64,000 nucleotides of DNA from Enterobacter sp. RHBSTW-00175 (GTDB taxonomy: Bacteria; Pseudomonadota; Gammaproteobacteria; Enterobacterales; Enterobacteriaceae): the NCBI RefSeq assembly GCF_013927005.1, contig NZ_CP055930.1:2666001-2730000 (forward strand). The letters run 5' to 3'. The notes beneath the pieces were generated by a model. The model saw nothing but the letters and a program-made list of their open reading frames with translations. It made no database searches and had not been told where the DNA came from. The translations under genes were made by a program, and so were the position numbers. Positions within the stretch are counted from its first letter, which is position 1; each line of letters begins with the position of its first letter. This document shows positions 47,149-55,707 of this stretch, piece after piece.

Positions 47149-49275
47149 ATGAATGATTTCACGTTATATGATTTAGGCCTTGCGGGCGTGATGCGCTATA
47201 TTGCAAAAAATCATGATTCCCGCATTGAGATAGACGAAAAGAAGATCCCAGTAAACCTCTCTCGTTATGATAAAAACGAGCCTGCGCACGAAGTGCAGAT
47301 CAAAAACTATTTTCTGTCGTTAGGTCTGGTGATCCACGAAGTGAAATTCTCCCGACCCGAGGATCTGCTTAACGAGAATATGCCGTTGATCATGCTGACA
47401 TCAGCTATGCAATGGATGGTGTGTGTCGGCTGCCAGGAAGGTGGATTGCAGCTGGTTTCGCGCAACAATGAGTTTGGCGTCATTGAGTGCGAATCCGATC
47501 ATTTGAATGAAATTTCCGTTTTTCTTATTCAGCCGCTGAGCGGTATGAGTGAGTCTATTCGTATTGGCGAAATACTGAAAACAGGGCTGCGAAATAATAA
47601 AATTTTTTACAGTAAATATTTTTTCACTTCGCTGTTTATGGCACTTTTTGCGCTGACGATCCCAGTATTCAGTAACCTGTATTACGATAAGCTGGTGCCT
47701 GGTTCGTCTGCAGCCTCATTGTTCGGTGTCACTGCAATTGTCGTGGTCTTTATTATCTTTGAATTTTTACTCCGTTCATCAAAAGATATTTACCAGTCCA
47801 TTGTTTCAAGGCAGGAGGATGTTAACGTTGATGTTTCCTTTGTCGAGTCGTTGATTTATAACACCACCAAAACAAGTTCAATGTCCTCAGTCTTCATTCT
47901 CTGGACCGAGTTTCAAAAGATTAAGCCGGTACTGTTGAACTCCGTTTTCCAGCGTCTGTCTGATATTCCCGTTTTTATTATTTTCAGCATTATTATTTAT
48001 GTGAACCTCGGTATGCTGGTGCTGATCCCGGTGACGCTAATGGCGCTATCGCTGGTACTCGCCTGGGCGAACTATAAATATACTGAAATCCTTATGGATA
48101 AAATGAAGGAGAGTCAGTCTAACCGTAACGTGTTCATTACGGAACTGCTGTACTCATTGAGAACAATCCACACGCTGAATAACAGAAACTTAATGCTGGA
48201 CTGGGTCAATAGCAGTAACAACCAGTCATGGCTCAGTCTGAAAATTCGTAAAGCGAGCGTCTATTACCAGTCAGCGCTTGGTGCAATGTCGAATTTGAAC
48301 CAAATTCTGCTGATGGTGTTTGCTTTCTTCCTGGTGATTAAAGGCGAAATCACCACCGGAGCAATCATCTCCTCAGTCATCGTATCCGGACGTATGTCCG
48401 GGATTATTTCCGGGCTGGCTTCAACCCTTTCAACGATTTTCACCACCAATAAAAGCATCTCCGATTTAATGAAGATGTTTGTGTCAGAGCAGCAGGAACA
48501 AAAACTTCTGCAGTCCGTCGTAAATCTGCAGGGAGATATAGCCTTGCGGGCGGTGAATTATCAGTACGATCCGCAGTTGCCAAAAGCGCTCGACAATATC
48601 AGCCTGGATATTCCTAAAGGGCAGAGGGTGGCGATCGTTGGCGAATGCGGTTCGGGCAAAAGTTCTCTGGTTTCGCTGCTTTCTGGCTACTGCCCCCCGA
48701 CGGAGGGTAGCATAATGTATGACGGTTATAACTCTCGCCACCTGGCGCAGAATTTTTTTAGCCGTTTCATTAGTATGGTGACCAACCAGGACACGCTTTT
48801 TACGGGCAGTATTGAAAGCAATTTTTCCTTAAAAGAGTGCAATAACCGCAAGCGGGTGATTGAGTCGCTTCAGGTGACCAACTGTGGATTCGTTTTGCAG
48901 CATCCGATGGGGCTGCGTTATCCGGTGAGTTTTATGGCGCGAAACCTCTCTTCCGGACAAAACCAGCAGCTACTGCTTGCCAGAAGCCTGAGCAGCGAGG
49001 CGGAAATTTACCTCTGGGATGAACCCACCTCCAGTATGGACGAAGTGACGGAGCAACGTATTTTTGAACATCTCGATCATTTCATCCAGAACAAAACATT
49101 GATTATGGTGACGCATCGTCGCTATCTGCTGAAATATTTCGACCGGGTGCTGGTGATGAAAGGGGGGAAAATCATCCGTGATTGCGCGCCAGATAAATTA
49201 CCGGGAATGGCAAAACCTGAACAGCCCGCGAAGGCTGTTCGGGTGACCGTCGGTGGTACTGCGGCGGCGAGTTAA
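47149..49275 (+). CDS. siiF: SiiF-like type I secretion ABC transporter
   Basis: A 708-residue membrane ABC exporter (Salmonella SiiF about 688). An N-terminal domain of about 130 residues resembles the inactive C39-peptidase-like domain of such exporters. It is followed by a six-helix membrane domain (about 165-440) and an ATPase domain with Walker A G-E-C-G-S-G-K-S-S near 497, signature L-S-S-G-Q near 600 and Walker B L-W-D-E-P-T near 623. The frame is intact. It should drive export of the adhesin with SiiD and SiiC. Confidence 0.88.
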   Translation: MNDFTLYDLGLAGVMRYIAKNHDSRIEIDEKKIPVNLSRYDKNEPAHEVQIKNYFLSLGLVIHEVKFSRPEDLLNENMPLIMLTSAMQWMVCVGCQEGGLQLVSRNNEFGVIECESDHLNEISVFLIQPLSGMSESIRIGEILKTGLRNNKIFYSKYFFTSLFMALFALTIPVFSNLYYDKLVPGSSAASLFGVTAIVVVFIIFEFLLRSSKDIYQSIVSRQEDVNVDVSFVESLIYNTTKTSSMSSVFILWTEFQKIKPVLLNSVFQRLSDIPVFIIFSIIIYVNLGMLVLIPVTLMALSLVLAWANYKYTEILMDKMKESQSNRNVFITELLYSLRTIHTLNNRNLMLDWVNSSNNQSWLSLKIRKASVYYQSALGAMSNLNQILLMVFAFFLVIKGEITTGAIISSVIVSGRMSGIISGLASTLSTIFTTNKSISDLMKMFVSEQQEQKLLQSVVNLQGDIALRAVNYQYDPQLPKALDNISLDIPKGQRVAIVGECGSGKSSLVSLLSGYCPPTEGSIMYDGYNSRHLAQNFFSRFISMVTNQDTLFTGSIESNFSLKECNNRKRVIESLQVTNCGFVLQHPMGLRYPVSFMARNLSSGQNQQLLLARSLSSEAEIYLWDEPTSSMDEVTEQRIFEHLDHFIQNKTLIMVTHRRYLLKYFDRVLVMKGGKIIRDCAPDKLPGMAKPEQPAKAVRVTVGGTAAAS

Positions 49276-49289
49276 ACCGCCCCAGGGGA

Positions 49290-49312
49290 ACGCGCAAAGG
49301 TCATTTGCGCGT
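49290..49312. terminator. Convergent terminator between siiF and yjgA
   Basis: ACGCGCAAA-GGTCA-TTTGCGCGT perfect 9-bp stem in the 40-bp gap between convergent genes. T-tracts are weak on both sides; it probably serves both directions. Confidence 0.6.
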
Positions 49313-49315
49313 GCC

Positions 49316-49867
49316 TTACTCTTCGTTCTCAGACAGCTCGCGCAGATACTGGAAAATCAGGCGCGCAGACTTCGGCGGCTTATTCCCTTCTTTCTCTTTC
49401 TTCGCATTGCGGATCAAAGAACGCAGTTGCTGGCGGTCGGCGTCTGGCCACAGATTTAAGACTTCCGGTACCGCGTCATCGCCCTGTTCAATCAGGCGGT
49501 CGCGGATCTGCTCAAGCTTATGGAAAAACGCAACCTGCTGGTTATGGCGGTTCTTGAGCTTGTCCAGAGCCTGGCGAATCGGATCAACGTCACGCTGACG
49601 CAACATTTTACCGATAAGCTGAAGCTGGCGGCGACGGCCTTCTTTTTTGATTTTCTGTGCCAGTTCAATGGCATCGCGCAGATCCTGGTCGAGCGGGATC
49701 TTATCCAGCGCGTTTTTACCCAGTTCTACCATTTCCGCGCCAAGCTGTTTTAACTCTTCGGCGTCGCGTTTAATTTCACTTTTACTGACCCAGATGATCT
49801 CATCATCTTCGTCTTCGATGTCATCACCGGGAACGTCGTCGAGCCAGTCTTCGGGCTGCTTAGTCAT
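49316..49867 (-). CDS. yjgA: Ribosome-associated protein YjgA (DarP)
   Basis: A 183-residue DUF615 protein, the same length as E. coli YjgA/DarP, which takes part in late 50S subunit assembly. The N-terminus is very acidic ([14 protein letters not shown]), followed by helical, charge-rich segments ([14 protein letters not shown] near 75). It is divergent from pmbA. It marks the right boundary of the adhesin island, since in E. coli it lies next to mpl. Confidence 0.95.
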
Positions 49868-49962
49868 GTCAGGCTCCTTAAAAAAAGAGGCTAATGTTAC
49901 CAGTTAAGACGCGCACTGAAAAACGGTTCTCTGATAGACTTCACTTAACTCTCTCTTACAGT

Positions 49963-51315
49963 ATGGCATTTGCGATGAAAGTAACCTCACAAGTTGAAGC
50001 GCAGCGTAAGATTCTGGAAGAAGCAGTCTCCACAGCGCTGGCGCTGGCTTCAGGTAAATCAGATGGCGCCGAAGTGGCGGTAAGCAAAACCACCGGCATT
50101 AGCGTAAGTACTCGCTATGGCGAAGTGGAAAATGTTGAATTTAACAGCGATGGCGCACTGGGGATCACGGTTTATCACCAGAATCGCAAAGGTAGCGCGT
50201 CATCGACCGACCTCAGCCCGGATGCCATTGCCCGTACGGTGCAGGCCGCGCTGGACATTGCGCGTTATACCTCGCCCGATCCTTACGCAGGCGTTGCTGA
50301 TAAAGAGCTGCTGGCGTTCGACGCACCGGATCTGGACCTGTTCCACCCGGCGGAAGTCACCCCGGATGAGGCCATCGAACTGGCTGCACGTGCAGAACAG
50401 GCGTCTCTGCAAGCAGATAAACGCATCACTAATACCGAAGGCGGCAGCTTTAACAGCCACTACGGCATCAAAGTTTTCGGCAACAGCCACGGCATGTTGC
50501 AGGGCTATTGCTCAACCCGCCATTCGCTCTCAAGCTGTGTCATTGCCGAAGAGAACGGCGATATGGAGCGTGATTACGCTTACACCATTGGCCGCGCGCT
50601 CGGTGATTTACAGTCTCCTGAGTGGGTCGGTGCCGAGTGTGCGCAGCGTACTTTGTCGCGTCTGTCTCCGCGTAAACTCTCCACCATGAAAGCGCCGGTT
50701 ATTTTTGCCAACGAAGTGGCTACCGGTCTGTTTGGTCACCTGGTGGGGGCAATTGCGGGCGGTTCGGTTTACCGTAAGTCCACGTTCCTGCTGGATTCAC
50801 TCGGCAAACAGATCCTGCCGGAATGGCTGACCATTGAAGAGCATCCGCATCTGCTGAAAGGACTGGCCTCCACGCCGTTCGACAGTGAAGGTGTGCGCAC
50901 TGAACGTCGCGATATCATCAAAGACGGCGTGCTGACCCAGTGGCTGCTGACCAACTACTCTGCGCGCAAGCTGGGGCTGAAAAGCACCGGTCACGCGGGC
51001 GGCATCCACAACTGGCGCATTGCTGGACAGGGCCTGAACTTTGAGCAGATGCTGAAAGAGATGGGTACAGGTCTGGTGGTCACCGAGCTGATGGGGCAGG
51101 GCGTGAGCGGCATCACCGGGGATTACTCTCGCGGTGCGGCAGGCTTCTGGGTTGAAAACGGTGAAATTCAGTATCCGGTGAGCGAAATTACCATCGCCGG
51201 CAACCTGAAGGATATGTGGCGCAATATTGTTACTGTCGGTAACGATATTGAAACACGTAGCAATATACAGTGTGGTTCAGTGCTTCTGCCGGAAATGAAA
51301 ATCGCCGGTCAGTAA
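49963..51315 (+). CDS. pmbA: Metalloprotease subunit PmbA (TldE)
   Basis: A 450-residue TldE/PmbA protein that works with TldD to process microcin B17 and degrade CcdA. The frame is open from 49894, but the ATG at 49963 (MAFAMKV) gives the E. coli length and sequence. As usual for TldE it lacks the HExxxH zinc motif found in TldD. The conserved [10 protein letters not shown] near 165 and the [13 protein letters not shown] near 395 are present. Confidence 0.96.
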
Positions 51316-51356
51316 TACCCGTAAAGGCGTTTTAATAATAAAAAAGGAAGTGAGCA

Positions 51357-51743
51357 ATGCGTAAACATCTGTTGGCGATCGTCGCGGCTTCAACGTTGGT
51401 TCTTGGCTCAACTGCGTTTGCTGCCGATCTTGAAGAAGATATGGGCATCCTCGGTACCAATCTGAAAGTGGTGCAGAAAACCGATAATGCGTCCGAAATG
51501 AAAGATGCATTAACCAAAATGCGTGAAGCGGCTCTGGATGCGCAGAAAGCGACGCCAGCGAAGCTGGAAAGCAAAGCGGCAGACAGCGCAGAAATGAAAG
51601 ATTACCGCCACGGTTTTGATATCCTGGTCGGCCAGATTGACGGTGCGCTGAAACTGGCGAACGAAGGTAAAGTGAAAGAGGCGAAGGCGGCGGCTGAGCA
51701 GTTCGTGACGACCCGCAACACTTATCACAAAAAATACCGCTAA
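51357..51743 (+). CDS. cybC: Cytochrome b562
   Basis: A 128-residue periplasmic b-type cytochrome with a 22-residue signal peptide (cleavage F-A|A-D-L) and a 106-residue four-helix bundle. The haem ligands Met7 and His102 of the mature form correspond to Met29 and His124 here. In many E. coli K-12 strains this gene is damaged; here the frame and signal are complete. A terminator follows. Confidence 0.96.
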
Positions 51744-51771
51744 CAGACTCAGCATCTGACGCAACAGCAAG

Positions 51772-51799
51772 GCGAGGGCGTACTGCTCTCGCTTTTTTT
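51772..51799 (+). terminator. cybC terminator
   Basis: GCGAG / CTCGC stem-loop followed by TTTTTTT. Confidence 0.8.
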
Positions 51800-51895
51800 A
51801 TGCATCGTAATAAGTAAACCCTATCTCTGTCACATTTCTGCGACTCCCCCACCCGTTGTTTTCGTGTTCTGCCCTGCCGTTTTGTTGATTGGTTA

Positions 51896-51911
51896 TGTGA
51901 TGTTCCTCACG
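51896..51911. promoter_or_regulatory. CRP site upstream of the dga-like operon
   Basis: TGTGA-TGTTCC-TCACG matches the CRP core at 9 of 10 positions. It lies 186 bp upstream of the first gene of the catabolic cassette. Confidence 0.75.
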
Positions 51912-51946
51912 TAAAACCAGCGAATTGTCATCATTCAGCGCATTTA

Positions 51947-51962
51947 TGTGGCACAGATCACT
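51947..51962. promoter_or_regulatory. Second, weaker CRP-like site
   Basis: TGTGG-CACAGA-TCACT matches at 8 of 10 core positions. Its centre is 51 bp (about five helical turns) from the first site, so both lie on the same DNA face. Confidence 0.5.
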
Positions 51963-51975
51963 GCCGCCGCCCGCC

Positions 51976-51995
51976 TTTCCACTTCGAAGTGGAAA
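51976..51995. promoter_or_regulatory. 20-bp perfect palindrome, candidate operator for the PRD activator
   Basis: TTTCCACTTCGAAGTGGAAA is fully symmetrical and follows the second CRP-like site. It is the obvious candidate binding site for the MtlR/LicR-type regulator encoded at the end of the operon. The remaining 86 bp to the first gene must hold the promoter core; no convincing -10 stands out. Confidence 0.6.
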
Positions 51996-52081
51996 ACAAC
52001 TCGCTACAAACAATTAACGGCCAACGTTAGTTTTATCTCAGAGACATTAACGGGGTAAGACGAGTGATTAACGGAGCGGTA

Positions 52082-52402
52082 ATGAACGACGTTGGAGACC
52101 AGGCGGTACAAACAGAGCAGCTCGCGACCACCATGCTTGAGCAGGTTTATGCCCTGTTGGCCCGGCACAACATCATCCCCAATGCAGTACAGGAACAGAT
52201 GCTGACTTCACACGTTCGCGCCATGGCGCACCGGTCTGTGACCGGCGAGCCGCTGCCGGAAGTCGAAGCGGAATTGTTCGACGAAATTTCACCCGATTCA
52301 ATGCGACTTGCCCGCGAAGTGGTGGCGCAGTTTGGCAACCTTCCTGATGAAGAAGCCTGGCTGCTCTCCGTTCACTTTGAAGTCGCAAAAGACAACCTTT
52401 AA
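52082..52402 (+). CDS. Small stand-alone PRD-domain protein
   Basis: A 106-residue single PTS-regulation-domain protein (EF_0829/AHA_3910-type family, named from memory). It has H-N-I-I-P-N-A-V-Q near residue 29, S-H-V-R-A-M-A-H-R near 43 and a C-terminal L-S-V-H-F-E-V-A-K that fit the PRD helical fold with phosphorylatable histidines. There is no DNA- or RNA-binding domain. The ATG at 52082 after CGGAGCGG is chosen; a GTG six codons upstream (52064) is possible. As the first gene of the cassette it probably senses PTS phosphorylation state and modulates the large activator or the transport proteins. Confidence 0.75.
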   Translation: MNDVGDQAVQTEQLATTMLEQVYALLARHNIIPNAVQEQMLTSHVRAMAHRSVTGEPLPEVEAELFDEISPDSMRLAREVVAQFGNLPDEEAWLLSVHFEVAKDNL

Positions 52403-52412
52403 GGAGCAACAC

Positions 52413-52775
52413 ATGGAACAAATTACAGTCGTGATTGGCGATCGCCTGGGTAAAGGTCAGAAAGTGGCGGCCGGTATCGAAAAAGCAGGTGGACGTGCGG
52501 TGGTTGTGCCGGGTATGGCAGCGGATATGAAGCTGGGTGACGTGATGAAAGCGGAAAACGCCACCTTCGGCATCTCCTTCTGCGGCAGCGGTGGCGCGGG
52601 CGCAATTACCGCCCAAACCAAATATGGCTACAAAGCAAAATACGGTATGCGTTCAGTGGAAGAGGGCGTAACCGCCATCAATGAAGGCTGCAATGTACTC
52701 GGCTTTGGCTTTATGGATAAAGAAGAGCTGGGCGAGCGTCTGGTACAGGCGTGGCAGAAGAAGCACGGCGCGTAA
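52413..52775 (+). CDS. Glycine-rich SFCGS family protein (DUF2620)
   Basis: A 120-residue protein named for its S-F-C-G-S-G-G-A-G-A motif near residue 50. The start is ATG after AAGGAG. An N-terminal I-T-V-V-I-G-D-R-L-G-K-G-Q-K region and a second alpha/beta half give a small Rossmann-like outline. The single motif Cys in a Gly-rich loop recalls PTS EIIB phosphocysteine loops, but this resemblance is only inferred. It always occurs, as far as remembered, with DUF4310-4312, so it is probably the soluble partner of that membrane system. Confidence 0.75.
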   Translation: MEQITVVIGDRLGKGQKVAAGIEKAGGRAVVVPGMAADMKLGDVMKAENATFGISFCGSGGAGAITAQTKYGYKAKYGMRSVEEGVTAINEGCNVLGFGFMDKEELGERLVQAWQKKHGA

Positions 52776-52777
52776 GC

Positions 52778-53077
52778 ATGAAAGAACAATTCACAACCAC
52801 GGTGAGAGTGAAGGGAAAAGGCGATGCCAAAGCGCGCGCCTTTGCCGATGCACTTAACCACGTTCAGGCCGCGGTGATGAAAGCCTCACCGCATATCTTA
52901 CTGCGTATTGAGCCACAGGATGTGCAGGTCGTTCAGGCGCAAGAAGCGGTGCGAAAAGAGGCATTTCTGTTCTTCTTTTTGCGCCGGGAAAGACGCACCT
53001 ACAGCGTGGAGCTGGATGTGACTGTCAACGTGACCGCCATCAATCTCGACCAGGTGGATTTCGTCACGCAACGCTGA
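52778..53077 (+). CDS. DUF4312 family protein
   Basis: A 99-residue small cytoplasmic protein with no membrane segment. It contains Lys/Arg-rich R-K-E-A-F-L-F-F-F-L-R-R-E-R-R-T-Y and beta-strand-like V-E-L-D-V-T-V-N-V-T. It starts 2 nt after the SFCGS stop, without a strong ribosome-binding site, so coupled translation is likely. Function unknown; conserved beside SFCGS, DUF4311 and DUF4310. Confidence 0.75.
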   Translation: MKEQFTTTVRVKGKGDAKARAFADALNHVQAAVMKASPHILLRIEPQDVQVVQAQEAVRKEAFLFFFLRRERRTYSVELDVTVNVTAINLDQVDFVTQR

Positions 53078-53099
53078 TTATTCATAAAAGGGCAGACTG

Positions 53100-53876
53100 A
53101 TGTTCTTAATTATATTAATAAAATCGCTCATTATTGGCGGCCTGGTTGGCGTCGGTGTGGGGGCCGGGGCTGCACGCATGTTTCATGCGCCTACCACTCA
53201 GGGTATGGGCGCGTTTCGTACGTTGGGGGAACTGAACTCCTGTGAAGGGGATCCGGCTTCTCACTTCTCCTTTGGGTTAGGCTTCTTCTTTAACGCCTGG
53301 GCCTCTTCCGTGGCCGCAGGTGCATTCACTCAGGACGTTGACCACCGCATTATCCCGAACTGGGGCGCGGCGGCGCTGATGATCAAAAACCGTAATGTCG
53401 GTGAAACACTCCACGACCCACGCAAAATGGCGATTGCCTGCGGCGTGATCGGCATGATCGTCGTGACCTTCCTTAACCTTACCGCCTCTTCCGTTCCGGC
53501 TGCGCTCCAGGTGACCGCCGTTAAGGTGCTGGTACCGGCAGCCAACCTGCTGGTGAACACCGTGATGCCGGTGATTTTCTGGCTGGCGGCTATCGATGCG
53601 GGCAAAAAATCTGGCTTCTGGGCTACCGTGTTTGGCGGCGCAGCGCAGCTGATTATGGGGAACGCCGTGCCGGGTCTGGTGCTGGGTATCCTGATTGGTA
53701 AAGGCGTTGAAGAGAGCGGCTGGAACCACGTCACCAAAGTGATGATGGTCGCCATCGTGGCGCTGTTTGTCCTGAGCGGCTTCTTCCGCGGCTTCGACAT
53801 GAAGATGATCGAATCCTTCCATCTGACCGTGCCGAACTGGCTCGACATGATCCACAACTCGCTCAGCGGTAAATAA
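53100..53876 (+). CDS. DUF4311 family membrane protein
   Basis: A 258-residue protein with about six hydrophobic helices. The Gly-rich first helix (I-I-G-G-L-V-G-V-G-V-G-A-G-A-A-R) is followed by a polar loop (G-E-L-N-S-C-E-G-D-P-A-S-H-F-S-F-G near residue 42), then further spans and a short C-terminal amphipathic tail. No transporter family motif is recognised. Paired with DUF4310 and 13 nt apart from it, it is the likely permease half. Its place in a sugar-acid catabolic operon with PRD regulators suggests a PTS-like or new transport system. Confidence 0.75.
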   Translation: MFLIILIKSLIIGGLVGVGVGAGAARMFHAPTTQGMGAFRTLGELNSCEGDPASHFSFGLGFFFNAWASSVAAGAFTQDVDHRIIPNWGAAALMIKNRNVGETLHDPRKMAIACGVIGMIVVTFLNLTASSVPAALQVTAVKVLVPAANLLVNTVMPVIFWLAAIDAGKKSGFWATVFGGAAQLIMGNAVPGLVLGILIGKGVEESGWNHVTKVMMVAIVALFVLSGFFRGFDMKMIESFHLTVPNWLDMIHNSLSGK

Positions 53877-53889
53877 CAGGAGCCTCTAC

Positions 53890-54531
53890 ATGGAACAGAA
53901 TAAAGGTTTTTGGTATGCCGACTGGTCGTTCCCGATTTTCGTTGGCCTGCTCTCTTCCGGCGTGTTCGCCGGGACGCACATGTACTACCTGTATGGCATT
54001 GGCGCGTTTAACGAAGTGGCCTTCGTGGCGATGCTGAAAGCGGGTATCGATACCGGCGTGTACGGCGCGGTGGCGGCGTTTGGCGCAAGCTTCCTGTTCG
54101 CGCGCATCATCGAAGGGTCTCTGGTCGGTATTCTCGATATCGGCGGTGCCATCCAGACCGGCGTGGGCCTTGGTGTGCCCGCGCTGCTGCTGGGTGCGGG
54201 CATTATGTTCCCGGTGACCAACTTTATTGCCGCGCTGATTACTGGCCTGGTGATTGGTCTGGCTATTGGTTACGTCATCATCCTGGCGCGTAAATTCACC
54301 ATCAATCAGAGCAACTCCACCTACGGGGCTGACGTGATGATGGGCGCAGGTAACGCTTCCGGCCGCTTCCTCGGGCCGTTGATTATCCTTAGCGCCATGA
54401 CCGCCTCCATTCCAATCGGTGTCGGTTCACTGCTGGGCGCGCTGCTGTTCTATATCTGGCAGAAGCCAATCACCGGCGGTGCAATCCTCGGTGCAATGCT
54501 GTTGGGCTGGCTGTTCCCGGTCGCCCTTTAA
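53890..54531 (+). CDS. DUF4310 family membrane protein
   Basis: A 213-residue protein with about five to six membrane helices. Gly-rich spans (G-G-A-I-Q-T-G-V-G-L-G-V-P-A-L-L-L-G near residue 98) resemble the helical packing of EIIC-type permeases, but no signature is recognised. The start follows AGGAGCC. It is a presumed complex partner of DUF4311. A hairpin separates it from the enzyme genes. Confidence 0.75.
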   Translation: MEQNKGFWYADWSFPIFVGLLSSGVFAGTHMYYLYGIGAFNEVAFVAMLKAGIDTGVYGAVAAFGASFLFARIIEGSLVGILDIGGAIQTGVGLGVPALLLGAGIMFPVTNFIAALITGLVIGLAIGYVIILARKFTINQSNSTYGADVMMGAGNASGRFLGPLIILSAMTASIPIGVGSLLGALLFYIWQKPITGGAILGAMLLGWLFPVAL

Positions 54532-54537
54532 TACCTG

Positions 54538-54555
54538 CGGGCGCTCCGGCGCCCG
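54538..54555 (+). other. Intercistronic hairpin between transport and enzyme genes
   Basis: CGGGCGC-TCCG-GCGCCCG perfect stem with a 4-nt loop. It has no T-tract. It may mark an mRNA processing or stability boundary. Confidence 0.5.
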
Positions 54556-54573
54556 TCTTATCAGGAGAACCCC

Positions 54574-55707
54574 ATGTTTGATTTACTCCTGCGCCGTGCG
54601 CGCCTTACCGACGATACCCTGACCGATATCGCCATTCAGGACGGGAAAATTGCGGCGCTTGGCGAGATTGACGCCCCCGCCCGTAAAACGGTTGAGCTTA
54701 ATGGCGAAGTGTTCGTCAGCGCAGGCTGGATTGACTCCCACGTACACTGCTACCCGAATTCCCCGATTTACCACGACGAGCCGGACAGCGTCGGCATCGC
54801 TACCGGCGTGACCTCCGTGGTGGATGCGGGCAGTACCGGCGCGGATGACGTGGACGATTTTTACGCCATCACCCGCAAAGCCTCAACCGAGGTCTTTGCC
54901 CTGCTGAATATCTCCCGCGTGGGGCTGATTGCCCAAAACGAGCTGGCCAATATGGCCAATATTGACGCGGATGCCGTGAAGCAGGCCGTTAAACGCCATC
55001 CTGATTTTATCGTCGGCCTGAAAGCGCGCATGAGCAGCAGCGTGGTCGGTGAAAATGGCATCACCCCGCTGGAGCGTGCCAAAGCTATCCAGAAAGAGAA
55101 CGGCGACCTGCCGCTGATGGTGCACATTGGCAACAACCCGCCAAATCTCGACGAAATCGCTGAGCTGCTGAGTTCCGGCGACATCATTACCCACTGCTAC
55201 AACGGCAAACCGAACCGCATTCTGACCCCATCCGGCGAGCTGCGCGCGTCCATCACCAGCGCCCTGAAACGCGGCGTACGTCTGGACGTGGGCCACGGTA
55301 CGGCGAGCTTCAGCTTTGAGGTGGCGAAACGCGCCATCGCGATGGGCATTCTGCCGCACACCATCAGCTCGGATATTTACTGCCGCAACCGCATTAATGG
55401 CCCGGTCGGCTCGCTGGCGAGCGTGATGTCGAAATTCCTCGCTATCGGTATGTCGCTGCCGCAGGTGATTGAGTGCGTGACCGCAAATGCTGCCGACGGC
55501 CTGCGCCTGACGCGCAAAGGGCGTATTGAGCCTGGTCTCGACGCTGACCTGACGCTGTTCACCATTAAGCGCCAGCCAACGGTATTAACCGATGCCGAAA
55601 ACGACAGCCTTCAGGCTGAACACATTCTGGTGCCGCTTGCCGCGATCCGCGCGGGCAAGGGCTACATGACCGAACAAGGGAGCACGGAACATGCCTTCGA
55701 TTTATGA
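54574..55707 (+). CDS. Amidohydrolase/deacetylase-family metallohydrolase
   Basis: A 377-residue amidohydrolase-superfamily enzyme (COG3964 / EF_0837-type, from memory). Metal ligands are readable: H-V-H at 56-58, the carboxylated-type Lys150 (V-G-L-K), His184, His207, His241 and catalytic Asp267 (S-S-D-I-Y). Relatives hydrolyse small acylated hydroxy acids in vitro. Here it may remove an acyl group from an N- or O-acylated sugar acid before the lyase step. The product is inferred from the neighbours. It overlaps the next gene by 17 nt. Confidence 0.82.
   Translation: MFDLLLRRARLTDDTLTDIAIQDGKIAALGEIDAPARKTVELNGEVFVSAGWIDSHVHCYPNSPIYHDEPDSVGIATGVTSVVDAGSTGADDVDDFYAITRKASTEVFALLNISRVGLIAQNELANMANIDADAVKQAVKRHPDFIVGLKARMSSSVVGENGITPLERAKAIQKENGDLPLMVHIGNNPPNLDEIAELLSSGDIITHCYNGKPNRILTPSGELRASITSALKRGVRLDVGHGTASFSFEVAKRAIAMGILPHTISSDIYCRNRINGPVGSLASVMSKFLAIGMSLPQVIECVTANAADGLRLTRKGRIEPGLDADLTLFTIKRQPTVLTDAENDSLQAEHILVPLAAIRAGKGYMTEQGSTEHAFDL

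Noticed and set aside
25353..49312. Site-specific integration of the adhesin island (att repeats, tRNA, integrase).
   Set aside because: No tRNA, integrase or obvious direct repeat is seen at either border.
51948..51964. Possible sigma-54 promoter (TGGCAC...TGC) upstream of the dga-like cassette, as expected for the classical dga operon.
   Set aside because: The GG and GC elements are 11 nt apart rather than 10, and the operon's regulator is MtlR-like, without a sigma-54 activation domain. The sequence fits a CRP half-site better.
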